This document shows positions 1 through 5,274 of a stretch of DNA of 10,635 nt, one piece after another (position 1 is the first letter of the stretch; every line of letters begins with the position of its first letter). Position numbers and translations under genes: made by a program. This DNA comes from Candidatus Mnemosynella bozhongmuii (GTDB lineage: Archaea > Halobacteriota > Archaeoglobi > Mnemosynellales > Mnemosynellaceae): assembly GCA_014361165.1 (NCBI GenBank), contig JACIWD010000077.1, positions 1 through 10,635 of the forward strand, read 5' to 3'. Below the pieces are notes generated by a model that saw only the letters and a program-made list of their open reading frames with translations, had not been told where the DNA came from and made no database searches.

Positions 1-126
1 GGCTCGTCTCTCGATCCTATGGCGGATGAGGAGGGCAGAACCACGAAGATGATAATAGATGCAACAAAAGAGCTGAAGAGAGCAGAGGAATTTGAAAGAG
101 CAAGAATACCGGAGGTTGAGAAATGA
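1..126 (+). CDS. C-terminal end of an unrecognised protein (5' truncated by window)
   Basis: An open frame enters at base 1 and stops at TGA 124-126, giving the last 41 residues of a larger protein. The tail is charged and probably helical: it begins GSSLDPMADEEGR and ends ARIPEVEK, with many Lys/Glu/Arg between. I do not recognise the family from so short a piece. The stop overlaps the start of the next gene (ATGA at 123-126), the usual arrangement for translationally coupled genes, so it is very probably cotranscribed with the aminotransferase. It could be a short out-of-family frame, but the in-frame run to the window edge and the exact ATGA junction favour a real gene end. Confidence 0.6.
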   Translation, partial: GSSLDPMADEEGRTTKMIIDATKELKRAEEFERARIPEVEK

Positions 127-1238
127 AAGCATTTCTGGTGATGGAGGTTCTTCAGAGAGCTGAGGAGATGGAGAGAGAGGGCAAGAGCGTCATCCACCTT
201 GAAGTCGGTGAGCCGGATTTTCCGAGCCCGGAAGCCGTTAAAATCTCTGCTGAAGAGGCCATCAGAAAGAATCTCACAGGATACACTCACAGCAGAGGAA
301 TTCCCGAACTCAGAGAGGCCATCTCAGAATACTATGATGAGAAATACGGAGTTGATGTTCCTGAATCAAGAATAATCGTCACAAACGGAACAAGCCCGGC
401 TCTCTTCATGATTCTTTCGGTTATCCTGAAAAAAGGAGACAGAGTTCTCATGTGCAATCCCTATTATCCATGCTATCCAAATGCAGTTGAGTTCTGCGGA
501 GGAGTTCCGAAATATGTTTACGGAAAAGAAGAGGAAGGTTTCAGAATGAGGCTGGAGGAGGATGACGACTTTGAGGTTCTGCTCATAAACTCGCCTTCGA
601 ATCCCTCGGGAGCAGTCCTCAGCAGAAGAGAGCTTGAAGAGATTGCTGAGAGGGCTGAAGGAAAGTTCATAATCTCAGATGAGATCTATCACGGAATTTC
701 CTATGAGAGAGAGTGTCACAGCATTCTGGAATTCACGGATGATGCTTTTGTCATAGATGGCTTCTCAAAGAGATACTCGATGACCGGATGGAGGGTGGGA
801 TACATCATAGCTCCAGAAGAATACGTGAGGAAACTCGAAATTCTCCATCAGAACTTCTTCATCTCCGCAAATTCAATCTCGCAGTATGCGGCTCTGACCG
901 CGATCAGAGAGGGAGAGGATTTCAGAAAGAAGATGGTGAGGGAATTCAGGAGAAGGAGAGATTTTCTTTTCAACAGGCTCAATGAAATTGGGCTGAGGGT
1001 CAGAAAAATTCCGGAAGGGGCTTTCTACATGCTTGCAAACATAAAGGAGTTCTCTGAGGATTCCCTGAAGTTCTCGTACGAGCTTCTTGAGAAGACCGGA
1101 GTTGCCGTGACTCCCGGAGTGGATTTTGGAGATTCAGCGAGGCATCACATAAGAATCTCCTATGCGAACTCTCTTGAGAGGATTGAGGAGGCGATGGAGA
1201 GAATCGAGAACTTTCTGCTCAATCTTCCATCTTCCTGA
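123..1238 (+). CDS. PLP-dependent class I/II aminotransferase (aspartate aminotransferase family)
   Basis: Fold-type I aminotransferase of 371 residues, a normal length for archaeal members. Visible landmarks, in order, are: EVGEPDF at 27-33 in the substrate-binding N-terminal region; TNGTSPAL at 87-94, which binds the PLP phosphate; NSPSNPSG at 156-163 with the PLP-contacting Asn160; SDEIYHG at 185-191 with Asp186 for the pyridine nitrogen and Tyr189; GFSKRYSMTGWRVGY at 213-227 with Lys216 forming the Schiff base and Arg224; and HIRISYA at 342-348 with Arg344 holding the substrate carboxylate. The family transfers amino groups between an amino acid and a 2-oxo acid. The amino donor (Asp, Ala, aromatic or other) cannot be read from the sequence. 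It starts inside the stop of the preceding gene (ATGA). Its last 20 bases overlap the convergent small gene, and a T6 run at 1285-1290 may end its transcript. Confidence 0.93.
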   Translation: MKAFLVMEVLQRAEEMEREGKSVIHLEVGEPDFPSPEAVKISAEEAIRKNLTGYTHSRGIPELREAISEYYDEKYGVDVPESRIIVTNGTSPALFMILSVILKKGDRVLMCNPYYPCYPNAVEFCGGVPKYVYGKEEEGFRMRLEEDDDFEVLLINSPSNPSGAVLSRRELEEIAERAEGKFIISDEIYHGISYERECHSILEFTDDAFVIDGFSKRYSMTGWRVGYIIAPEEYVRKLEILHQNFFISANSISQYAALTAIREGEDFRKKMVREFRRRRDFLFNRLNEIGLRVRKIPEGAFYMLANIKEFSEDSLKFSYELLEKTGVAVTPGVDFGDSARHHIRISYANSLERIEEAMERIENFLLNLPSS

Positions 1239-1410
1239 GAGCTTCTTCCAGAAGTCTCTCCCCCTCCCTGAATTTCTCTGATGCTTTTTTCAGAATTTCA
1301 GAGACCTCCGGATTCTCTTCTTTCAATCTCTCAGCCCACTTCTCGTATTTTCTCGTATGATCTCTGCTGTGTTCAATCCAGTGTTCGAGAAGATGTTTCA
1401 GCTTTTGCAT
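1219..1410 (-). CDS. Small all-helical, charged protein (63 aa), sulfur-cluster associated
   Basis: A 63-residue protein made almost entirely of Lys, Glu, Arg, Leu and His in amphipathic helices. The N-terminal part, MQKLKHLLEHWIEHSRDH, has His at 6, 10, 14 and 18, at i/i+4 spacing. The rest, ending EEALRKMED, looks like a second helix of a hairpin. I recall similar short 'LEHWIEHN-EH-KYxEWA' proteins in archaea and anaerobic bacteria, but I know of no assigned function. It lies 41 bases downstream of the DsrE2 gene on the same strand, suggesting membership in the sulfur cluster. No ribosome site precedes the ATG, and two T6 tracts lie in the gap, so expression may rely on read-through or a leaderless transcript. 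Its 3' end overlaps the aminotransferase by 20 bases, convergently. The evenly spaced His residues could bind a metal, which is inference. Confidence 0.72.
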   Translation of the reverse strand: MQKLKHLLEHWIEHSRDHTRKYEKWAERLKEENPEVSEILKKASEKFREGERLLEEALRKMED

Positions 1411-1451
1411 GGAAAAAAGAGAGATGAGAAAGAGGAAAAAATTTGCGGAAG
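1411..1451 (-). terminator. Two T6 tracts between DsrE2 gene and small helical gene
   Basis: Read on the minus strand, the 41-base gap holds TTTTTT at 1441-1436 and again at 1418-1413, in a pyrimidine-rich stretch without a stable hairpin. Archaeal transcription often ends at such T-runs, so the sulfur operon may terminate, fully or partly, here. The second tract touches the next start codon, which is odd for a clean terminator. Confidence 0.4.
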
Positions 1452-1871
1452 TCAGATGAAGAGATTTATCTGAGAATCCTTGGCATGCGAGAGATACTCG
1501 ACCGCTCCAACATATCCGTCCACTTCAACAAGTTCTTCCTTGGAGATTCCCATGACATCCATCGTCATGCTGCATGCCAGCATCCTGACGCCAAGTTCCC
1601 TTGCATCCCTGAAGAGATCCTCAAGACTCATGACATTCGCTTCCTTCATCTTCCTCTGCATCATCATCTTTCCGAGCCCGAGCATGTTCATCTTTGAGAG
1701 AGGTGCCTTTCTCAGCCCATCCTTCCTGAGCAGGTTCAGACCCCAGAATGTGAAGAACATTGTCACATCAAAGTCCATCGCAGCGGCTGAAGAAGCCAGG
1801 ATGAAAGCAGCGTATGCCTTGTCCATGTCTCCGCTGAAGACTATTATCGTCATTTTCTTCTCTTCGCCCAT
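1452..1871 (-). CDS. DsrE2-family sulfur-carrier protein (DsrE/F-like fold)
   Basis: A 139-residue protein of the DsrE2 group (the 'peroxiredoxin-like' COG2210 type). It opens with a Rossmann-like beta strand, MTIIVFSGDMDKAYAAF (7-23). Next comes the group hallmark MFFTFWGLNLLRK (38-50), a Met-rich loop MNMLGLGKMMMQRKM (61-75), and ACSMTMDVMGI (99-109) with the single conserved Cys100. DsrE2 proteins are often encoded beside TusA and rhodanese in sulfur-metabolising prokaryotes. They are thought to carry sulfur as a cysteine persulfide and some are membrane associated. Here no clear transmembrane segment is visible beyond moderately hydrophobic stretches. The ATG at 1871 follows GAGGTGA by about five bases, and that ribosome site overlaps the tusA stop, so the two genes are coupled. 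The exact donor and acceptor of sulfur are not shown by the sequence. Confidence 0.88.
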   Translation of the reverse strand: MGEEKKMTIIVFSGDMDKAYAAFILASSAAAMDFDVTMFFTFWGLNLLRKDGLRKAPLSKMNMLGLGKMMMQRKMKEANVMSLEDLFRDARELGVRMLACSMTMDVMGISKEELVEVDGYVGAVEYLSHAKDSQINLFI

Positions 1872-1880
1872 GAATTCACC

Positions 1881-2102
1881 TCAGGCCTTCTTTATCCTTA
1901 TAACCCAGTTATTCGGCTCCCCCTCAACCTCGCATTCATGTCCGCTCTCCTTCATGGCCTTTGGAATCTCATTGAATGACTCCGGATGGTCTCCTATGAC
2001 CTCAATGACCTCTCCGGACTGAACCTTTCTCAGAGCTTTCTTTGCTTCAACAAGCGGCTGAGGACAGTTCATGCCTCTCGTGTCAACCCTAATTTTCACC
2101 AA
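1881..2102 (-). CDS. tusA: TusA/SirA-family sulfur carrier protein
   Basis: A small TusA-like protein of 73 residues from the chosen start, matching the usual 70-80. The signature is TRGMNCPQPLVEAKKAL near the N-terminus: the CPxP motif with the persulfide-carrying Cys13, followed by the first helix. A second half, VIEVIGDHPESFNEIPKA, and a final strand NNWVIRIKKA complete the beta-alpha-beta-alpha-beta-beta fold. TusA relays sulfane sulfur from cysteine desulfurases or rhodaneses to acceptors, including DsrE-type proteins, in tRNA thiolation, cofactor synthesis or dissimilatory sulfur metabolism. A longer reading from GTG at 2111 would place the start inside the ribosome site AGGAGGTGA (2116-2108). 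The TTG at 2102 sits eight bases after GGAGG and is preferred, with GTG at 2099 as an alternative. The gene lies between the DsrF-like and DsrE2 genes, and the neighbouring carriers are its likely partners. Confidence 0.92.
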   Translation of the reverse strand: MVKIRVDTRGMNCPQPLVEAKKALRKVQSGEVIEVIGDHPESFNEIPKAMKESGHECEVEGEPNNWVIRIKKA

Positions 2103-2116
2103 ATTTTTCACCTCCT

Positions 2117-2467
2117 TCAGAATGTTAAAATAACATCATGCGATTCTATGAGCTCGAGATAGCTGCTTATGAGCTCGACGCCATCCACCAGATCCTCCTT
2201 TTTCAGACCTCTCTCCCTCATGTCGCTCTCGCTGACATAGACCTTTCCTCCAAGCTCCATGAAATCTCTGAGAACATCAAGATTGTTCGGAACCCCTATT
2301 TTTGAAGGATCCTGATCCCTGTGAGCGACATAAACTCCGTCATCTCTCAGCACAATGGAGATTTCCATATCTCTCGCCAGGATTGCGTTTCCGAGAGCTA
2401 TCGCGGCAAATGCATCCTCGTGCCCGTACGGTCCGACAGTAAGACAGAGAAGAATTGAATTGTTCAT
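2117..2467 (-). CDS. DsrE/DsrF-family protein with Ser in place of the active Cys
   Basis: A 116-residue DsrE/F/TusC-like protein. The N-terminal strand and glycine turn, LLCLTVGPYGHEDAFAA (6-22), are followed by VLRDDGVYVA (39-48) and KVYVSESDMRERGLKKEDL (75-93). The last block aligns with RACERCSSARGINEEDI of the gene upstream and YVCGASAQARGLKKEDL of the broken paralogue. Where both have Cys, this protein has Ser79. Family members lacking the Cys are known as structural subunits (DsrF/TusC type), so it may be a non-carrier partner in a hetero-oligomer. Start choice: GTG 2476 and ATG 2473 overlap the upstream stop, but ATG 2467 follows GGGGTGAT at ribosome-site distance and gives the compact N-terminus MNNSILL. 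It sits between the DsrE-like gene and tusA; its TGA is directly followed by the tusA ribosome site. Confidence 0.87.
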   Translation of the reverse strand: MNNSILLCLTVGPYGHEDAFAAIALGNAILARDMEISIVLRDDGVYVAHRDQDPSKIGVPNNLDVLRDFMELGGKVYVSESDMRERGLKKEDLVDGVELISSYLELIESHDVILTF

Positions 2468-2472
2468 CTTCA

Positions 2473-2835
2473 TCACCCCAGAATTGGAAGAACTCTGTCA
2501 GATTCCTTCAGCATCTGAACAAAGTCGTACAGCGAGGTTATCTTCCCGCCCTCGATTATGTCCTCTTCATTTATTCCCCTCGCACTCGAACATCTCTCGC
2601 ATGCTCTCACGTCAGCTCCAAGTTTTATCGCCTCTTCAAGCTCCTTTCCGACATTCGGAAATACCTTCGGTGACTGTCTGGCATGCTGAACCCAGACACC
2701 GTCCATATAGAGGAACATTCTCACATCATAACCCTTCTCCATTGCTTTTTTCGCTATTCCGACACCTATATCCGCATATTCAGAGGCATAGGGCCCTCTG
2801 CAGAGAAGAATTGTAAGTGTTTTCTTCTTTTCCAT
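2473..2835 (-). CDS. DsrE-family sulfurtransferase-like protein with conserved Cys
   Basis: A 120-residue DsrE/TusD-like protein. LTILLCRGPYASEYADIGV (7-25) forms the first strand and the glycine turn; MFLYMDGVWVQHARQ (40-54) is the second; DVRACERCSSARGINEEDI (75-93) carries Cys79 at the family's sulfur-carrying position, plus Cys82. In DsrEFH and TusBCD complexes this Cys accepts sulfur from TusA as a persulfide and passes it on (TusE or DsrC in bacteria). No DsrC/TusE-like gene is present here. The longest frame begins at GTG 2844, but that codon lies inside the ribosome site GAGGTGA. The ATG at 2835 is about five bases downstream and is the likely start. It begins 12 bases after the end of the broken paralogue and overlaps the next gene's possible starts (TGATG). 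Confidence 0.9.
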   Translation of the reverse strand: MEKKKTLTILLCRGPYASEYADIGVGIAKKAMEKGYDVRMFLYMDGVWVQHARQSPKVFPNVGKELEEAIKLGADVRACERCSSARGINEEDIIEGGKITSLYDFVQMLKESDRVLPILG

Positions 2836-2847
2836 TTTTCTCACCTC

Positions 2848-3070
2848 TCAGCAAACCACAACTTTATCCCATTTCTCCATAACGAGATCCACGAGATCTC
2901 CGTAGGAGTCATCCGAAATGATGAAATCAGCCAGATCCTCTTTCTTCAGCCCTCTTGCCTGGGCGCTTGCACCGCAAACATAAATTCTTCCGTTCTCTCC
3001 GACTTTTCTGAGGAGCTCTCTTATCCTCTCATCCGAAAGGCGATTTCACAAGAATTACTCCAAGTTTCAT
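2848..3070 (-). pseudogene. Broken DsrE-family gene (internal deletion plus frameshift)
   Basis: From ATG 3070 the minus strand reads MKLGVILVKSPFG and then TGA at 3031-3029. That peptide matches the first strand and glycine turn of a DsrE protein. In the neighbouring frame, from 3045 to the TGA at 2850-2848, an open stretch of 65 codons without a start codon near its beginning contains RELLRKVGENGRIYVCGASA followed by QARGLKKEDLADF. This is the C-terminal half of a DsrE protein with its Cys, closely parallel to KVYVSESDMRERGLKKEDL two genes downstream. Compared with the intact DsrE-like neighbour, roughly 45-47 middle residues are missing at the join. So both ends of a family member survive, with a deletion of about 140 bases that also shifted the frame. 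It lies first behind the promoter and may still act as the leader of the operon. A programmed frameshift is unlikely because the missing middle cannot be restored. Confidence 0.8.
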
Positions 3071-3089
3071 GAACTATGATGCTCATGGC

Positions 3090-3136
3090 ATTTAAAGTTT
3101 TGCATGGTTTTGTAAATATCATGCAAAACTTTAAAT
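3090..3136. promoter_or_regulatory. Divergent promoter: perfect 17-bp inverted repeat carrying mirrored TATA/BRE units
   Basis: The arm ATTTAAAGTTTTGCATG (3090-3106) is exactly reverse-complementary to CATGCAAAACTTTAAAT (3120-3136), around a 13-base spacer GTTTTGTAAATAT. Read outward, each arm is GCAAAAC followed by TTTAAAT, which fits an archaeal BRE plus TATA box. TATA centre to the expected transcript start (about 25-27 bases) places initiation near 3159 on the plus strand and near 3068 on the minus strand, close to the first ATGs on either side. The repeat therefore looks like two identical core promoters back to back, serving thioredoxin and the sulfur cluster. It is also long enough to be a regulator's operator. 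Confidence 0.75.
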
Positions 3137-3182
3137 AGAAGTAAGAGGAAAGTGAGAGATGACACCTGAAGAGGTGTCGGAT

Positions 3183-3587
3183 ATGGAAGATGAGATAGAG
3201 AGAATAAAGGAGAGAAAATTAAAAAAGATGCTTGAAAGAATGGAGAGGAAAGGAGGTGATAGTTTGAGCAAACCGATAGAGGTGACCGATGAGAATTTTG
3301 ATGAGGTGATAAGGAAGAATGAGCTCGTTGTCATAGACTGCTGGGCTCCCTGGTGCATGCCATGCAGGATGATCGCTCCTGTCATCGATGAGCTCGCAAG
3401 AGATTATGCTGGAAAGGTTGTTTTTGGAAAGCTGAACACTGATGAGAACAGAGAAACTGTCATGAGATTCGGAATAATGAGCATACCAACACTTCTGATA
3501 TTCAAGAACGGCAAGCTGGTCGATAAAATAATAGGAGCGGTCCCAAGACAGTTCATAGAATCCAAGCTCTCAGCCTACATGAGCTGA
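3183..3587 (+). CDS. trx: Thioredoxin with charged N-terminal helical extension
   Basis: A thioredoxin-fold disulfide reductase. From the chosen ATG it has 134 residues: a charged helix (MEDEIERIKERKLKKML, 1-17), a short linker, then a complete thioredoxin domain. The domain shows VIDCWAPWCMPCRM with catalytic Cys58 and Cys61 (CMPC in place of the common CGPC), the buried Asp52, an extra Cys53, the cis-Pro loop SIPTLLIF with Pro102, and FKNGKLVDKIIGAVP near the end. Three starts are possible. ATG 3159 sits at the predicted transcript start. ATG 3183 follows GAGGTG (3171-3176) by a normal distance and matches the extension I recall in archaeal thioredoxins. TTG 3264 follows an excellent AGGAGGTGAT (3251-3260) and would give a canonical 107-residue form. 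It is divergent from the sulfur cluster and shares its promoter repeat, which suggests a role in persulfide or disulfide reduction there. Its end overlaps mfnF by 13 bases. Confidence 0.93.
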   Translation: MEDEIERIKERKLKKMLERMERKGGDSLSKPIEVTDENFDEVIRKNELVVIDCWAPWCMPCRMIAPVIDELARDYAGKVVFGKLNTDENRETVMRFGIMSIPTLLIFKNGKLVDKIIGAVPRQFIESKLSAYMS

Positions 3588-4537
3588 GAGCTCCTCTTTT
3601 TCATCAAATTCGCAACAGAATATGCTGTGAATACTGTTGAAATGTCCTTTCCAAAGATTTCCTGAGCGGAGTGATATTCGAGCTCGGCCCTTTCAGATGC
3701 CTCTCTTATCAGAAACTCTCCGATTCCGCAGCCAAAGACATCCGAAAGACTGTGTTCTGAGGAGAGCCTTCTGAGAGAGCTCTCAATCTCATCAATCTGC
3801 ACCTCCATAACTTTCTCTGCGAGCTCGAAAATCAGAGATTCATCAAGCTCCTCCGGATCAGCGCAGAACATTCGCGATATTCTCCTCTTCACATCCTCCA
3901 TGCTCTTTCCCCTTCCATCAGGAGTTTCGCAGATGTAATCCTCCTCCCTCAGATGGCCGAGAAGAAGATAGATGTCACCCACGCATGCGAAATATTCCGA
4001 GGCAATTCTGATTTTCCTGTTCTCATGCTCAAAATGAGGTAATAATGAAGATACGGGTGTTCTCAGAACTCCAAAATAAAGGAGTTCCTGATTCTTCATT
4101 CTCTCGAAATCGCTCAGATGAGCCCGGATTTTTCCTCCGACCACGGGAATGATGTCCGTGGTTGTGCTCCCGGTATCAACAAAGAGAACATCAGGGAAGA
4201 TCTCCGAGATGAAGAGGGATGATGCAAGCCAGTTAGAGGCATCAAGAAGAGGAGATGCAGAAGAATGAAATTTCATGTCGAGACCAAAGAACTTTGCATC
4301 CGGAAATTTCTTCTTCACCTCTTTCACTATCCATTCTATCCCTTCAAGCTTGCTGCCAAAAACATCGGAGAGCTCTCCCGTCATCACAACAGCAACTTCT
4401 GAGTCCTCGGGTATCAGTGAGAGAACCTCTTCGAGACTCTTCTTTTTCCAGAGAGGCTGATAGATGACTTTAATAAAGGCTCCATCTTCGGTGCATATCT
4501 TTGTATTTGCACCTCCAACATCAACTCCCGCGATCAA
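3575..4537 (-). CDS. mfnF: MfnF-like methanofuran-biosynthesis enzyme (hydantoinase/oxoprolinase, ASKHA fold)
   Basis: A 320-residue member of the family long annotated 'H4MPT-linked C1 transfer pathway protein'. A family member in methanogens, MfnF, joins the aminomethylfuran diphosphate unit to gamma-glutamyltyramine to build the methanofuran core. The sequence shows an N-terminal glycine-rich phosphate loop, GVDVGGANTK (4-13), a second phosphate motif, FVDTGSTTTDIIPV (119-132), and a C-terminal GCGIGEFLI (269-277), the three nucleotide-binding-like elements of the ASKHA fold. YFACVGDIYLLLG (182-194) and TPDGRGKS (205-212) are further family-like blocks. The start is TTG 4537, overlapping the stop of the MBL gene (TTGA) with GGTGAT upstream at suitable distance. 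It is the last gene of the minus-strand array and converges on thioredoxin. The presence of this gene indicates that the host makes methanofuran and so uses C1 carriers of the methanogen/Archaeoglobus type. Confidence 0.86.
   Translation of the reverse strand: MIAGVDVGGANTKICTEDGAFIKVIYQPLWKKKSLEEVLSLIPEDSEVAVVMTGELSDVFGSKLEGIEWIVKEVKKKFPDAKFFGLDMKFHSSASPLLDASNWLASSLFISEIFPDVLFVDTGSTTTDIIPVVGGKIRAHLSDFERMKNQELLYFGVLRTPVSSLLPHFEHENRKIRIASEYFACVGDIYLLLGHLREEDYICETPDGRGKSMEDVKRRISRMFCADPEELDESLIFELAEKVMEVQIDEIESSLRRLSSEHSLSDVFGCGIGEFLIREASERAELEYHSAQEIFGKDISTVFTAYSVANLMKKRSSQLM
3581..3602 (+). terminator. Terminator-like hairpin after thioredoxin
   Basis: GAGCT-GAG-AGCTC (3581-3593) can fold into a 5-bp stem with a 3-base loop, followed by CTCTTTTT (3594-3601). 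The thioredoxin stop codon (3585-3587) lies within the hairpin. The same bases code for the last residues of mfnF on the opposite strand. The stem is short, and the T-run may matter more than the hairpin in an archaeon. Confidence 0.45.
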
Positions 4538-5274
4538 AGCTCGATCACCATCTGATCATATCCGAGAGGATAGGTTTCGGATGCCTCCTCATGCGGTGGA
4601 TAAAGATGGCTGAGATGTGTGAGGATTGTTCTCCCAGCTCCTATCTCCTCAGCAAGCTCGAGGGCCTCTTCAGCATTCATGTGCTTCTTAACCCTGTATC
4701 CCGGAGGAACTATTGCATCGACTATGAAAACATCAGGATTCCTCATCAGTTCAATGGACTCCTCCGGAATGTTCCTGTTCGTATCTCCGCTTATCACCAG
4801 CTTCTTTCCCTTCTCCTCAACGACAACTCCGCATGGTGTTCCGATGCAGTAGTGATTCACGGGAAAGAGTGTGAATGAGAGAGAACCTATCCTGAAGGGT
4901 TTCATGAGTTCAACGTCATTTCTTCTGTAGCTCATGAAGTGAAGGTAATGAAGAATATAATCAAGGGTTTTCTTCTCTCCGTAAACATTCACATTATCCT
5001 GAACTCTGTAGAAATCCCCAAAGCCGGCGTAATGATCATAATGGGAGTGCGTCCAGATGACAGCATCAACAAAAGAGATTCTGTTTCTTATCAGCTGCCA
5101 TCTGAGATCCGGAGAGGTGTCAATCAGAATAACCTTTCCCTCACTCTGAATCATGATGGAAAATCTCGTTCTTCTGCTTTTTCCTCCTTTGAGAGCTTCC
5201 CTGCATGTTCTGCATTCACATCCTATCTTCGGAGTGCCAACAGAGTCGCCCGTGCCGAGAAGGGTTATCCTCAT
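4534..5274 (-). CDS. PhnP-like MBL-fold metal-dependent hydrolase
   Basis: A 246-residue metallo-beta-lactamase-fold enzyme of the PhnP-like type (COG1235). The start LLGTGDSVGTPKIGCECRTC (5-24) has the GCxCxxC cysteines (Cys19, Cys21, Cys24) that hold a structural metal in PhnP. The di-metal site is visible as WTHSHYDHYAG (74-84; His76, His78, Asp80, His81), VNHYCIG with His141, SGDTN with Asp164, and TILTHLSH with His220 and His223. The block KHMNAEEAL (197-205) is also typical. PhnP cleaves cyclic phosphodiesters in phosphonate breakdown, but no other phosphonate gene is here, so the natural substrate is unknown. It is possibly a phosphodiester or a tRNA/nucleotide by-product. The ATG at 5274 overlaps the AAA gene stop (ATGA), and its own stop overlaps mfnF, so it is tightly coupled on both sides. 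The protein has no signal peptide. Confidence 0.9.
   Translation of the reverse strand: MRITLLGTGDSVGTPKIGCECRTCREALKGGKSRRTRFSIMIQSEGKVILIDTSPDLRWQLIRNRISFVDAVIWTHSHYDHYAGFGDFYRVQDNVNVYGEKKTLDYILHYLHFMSYRRNDVELMKPFRIGSLSFTLFPVNHYCIGTPCGVVVEEKGKKLVISGDTNRNIPEESIELMRNPDVFIVDAIVPPGYRVKKHMNAEEALELAEEIGAGRTILTHLSHLYPPHEEASETYPLGYDQMVIEL

Noticed and set aside
1480..2022. Plus-strand open frame of about 180 codons opposite DsrE2 and tusA
   Set aside because: It is antisense to two genes with clear family motifs (CPxP, FTFWGL), has a Ser/Pro/Ile-rich low-quality composition, and has no ribosome site. It is a shadow frame.
2848..3070. Programmed frameshift explanation for the broken DsrE gene
   Set aside because: Shifting frames at the GGAT/GAG join would still give a protein missing about 45 central residues, including the second beta strand, so decay is the simpler reading.
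2355..3072. Plus-strand frames of 120-150 codons opposite the DsrE genes and the broken paralogue
   Set aside because: The minus-strand readings show DsrE-family blocks; the plus-strand ones show only Ser/His/Arg-rich noise and no start signals.
3090..3136. Interpretation of the palindrome as a CRISPR repeat, transposon end or rho-independent terminator
   Set aside because: There is a single copy in the window, no flanking target duplication or transposase, and both arms hold outward TATA boxes at correct distances from divergent genes.
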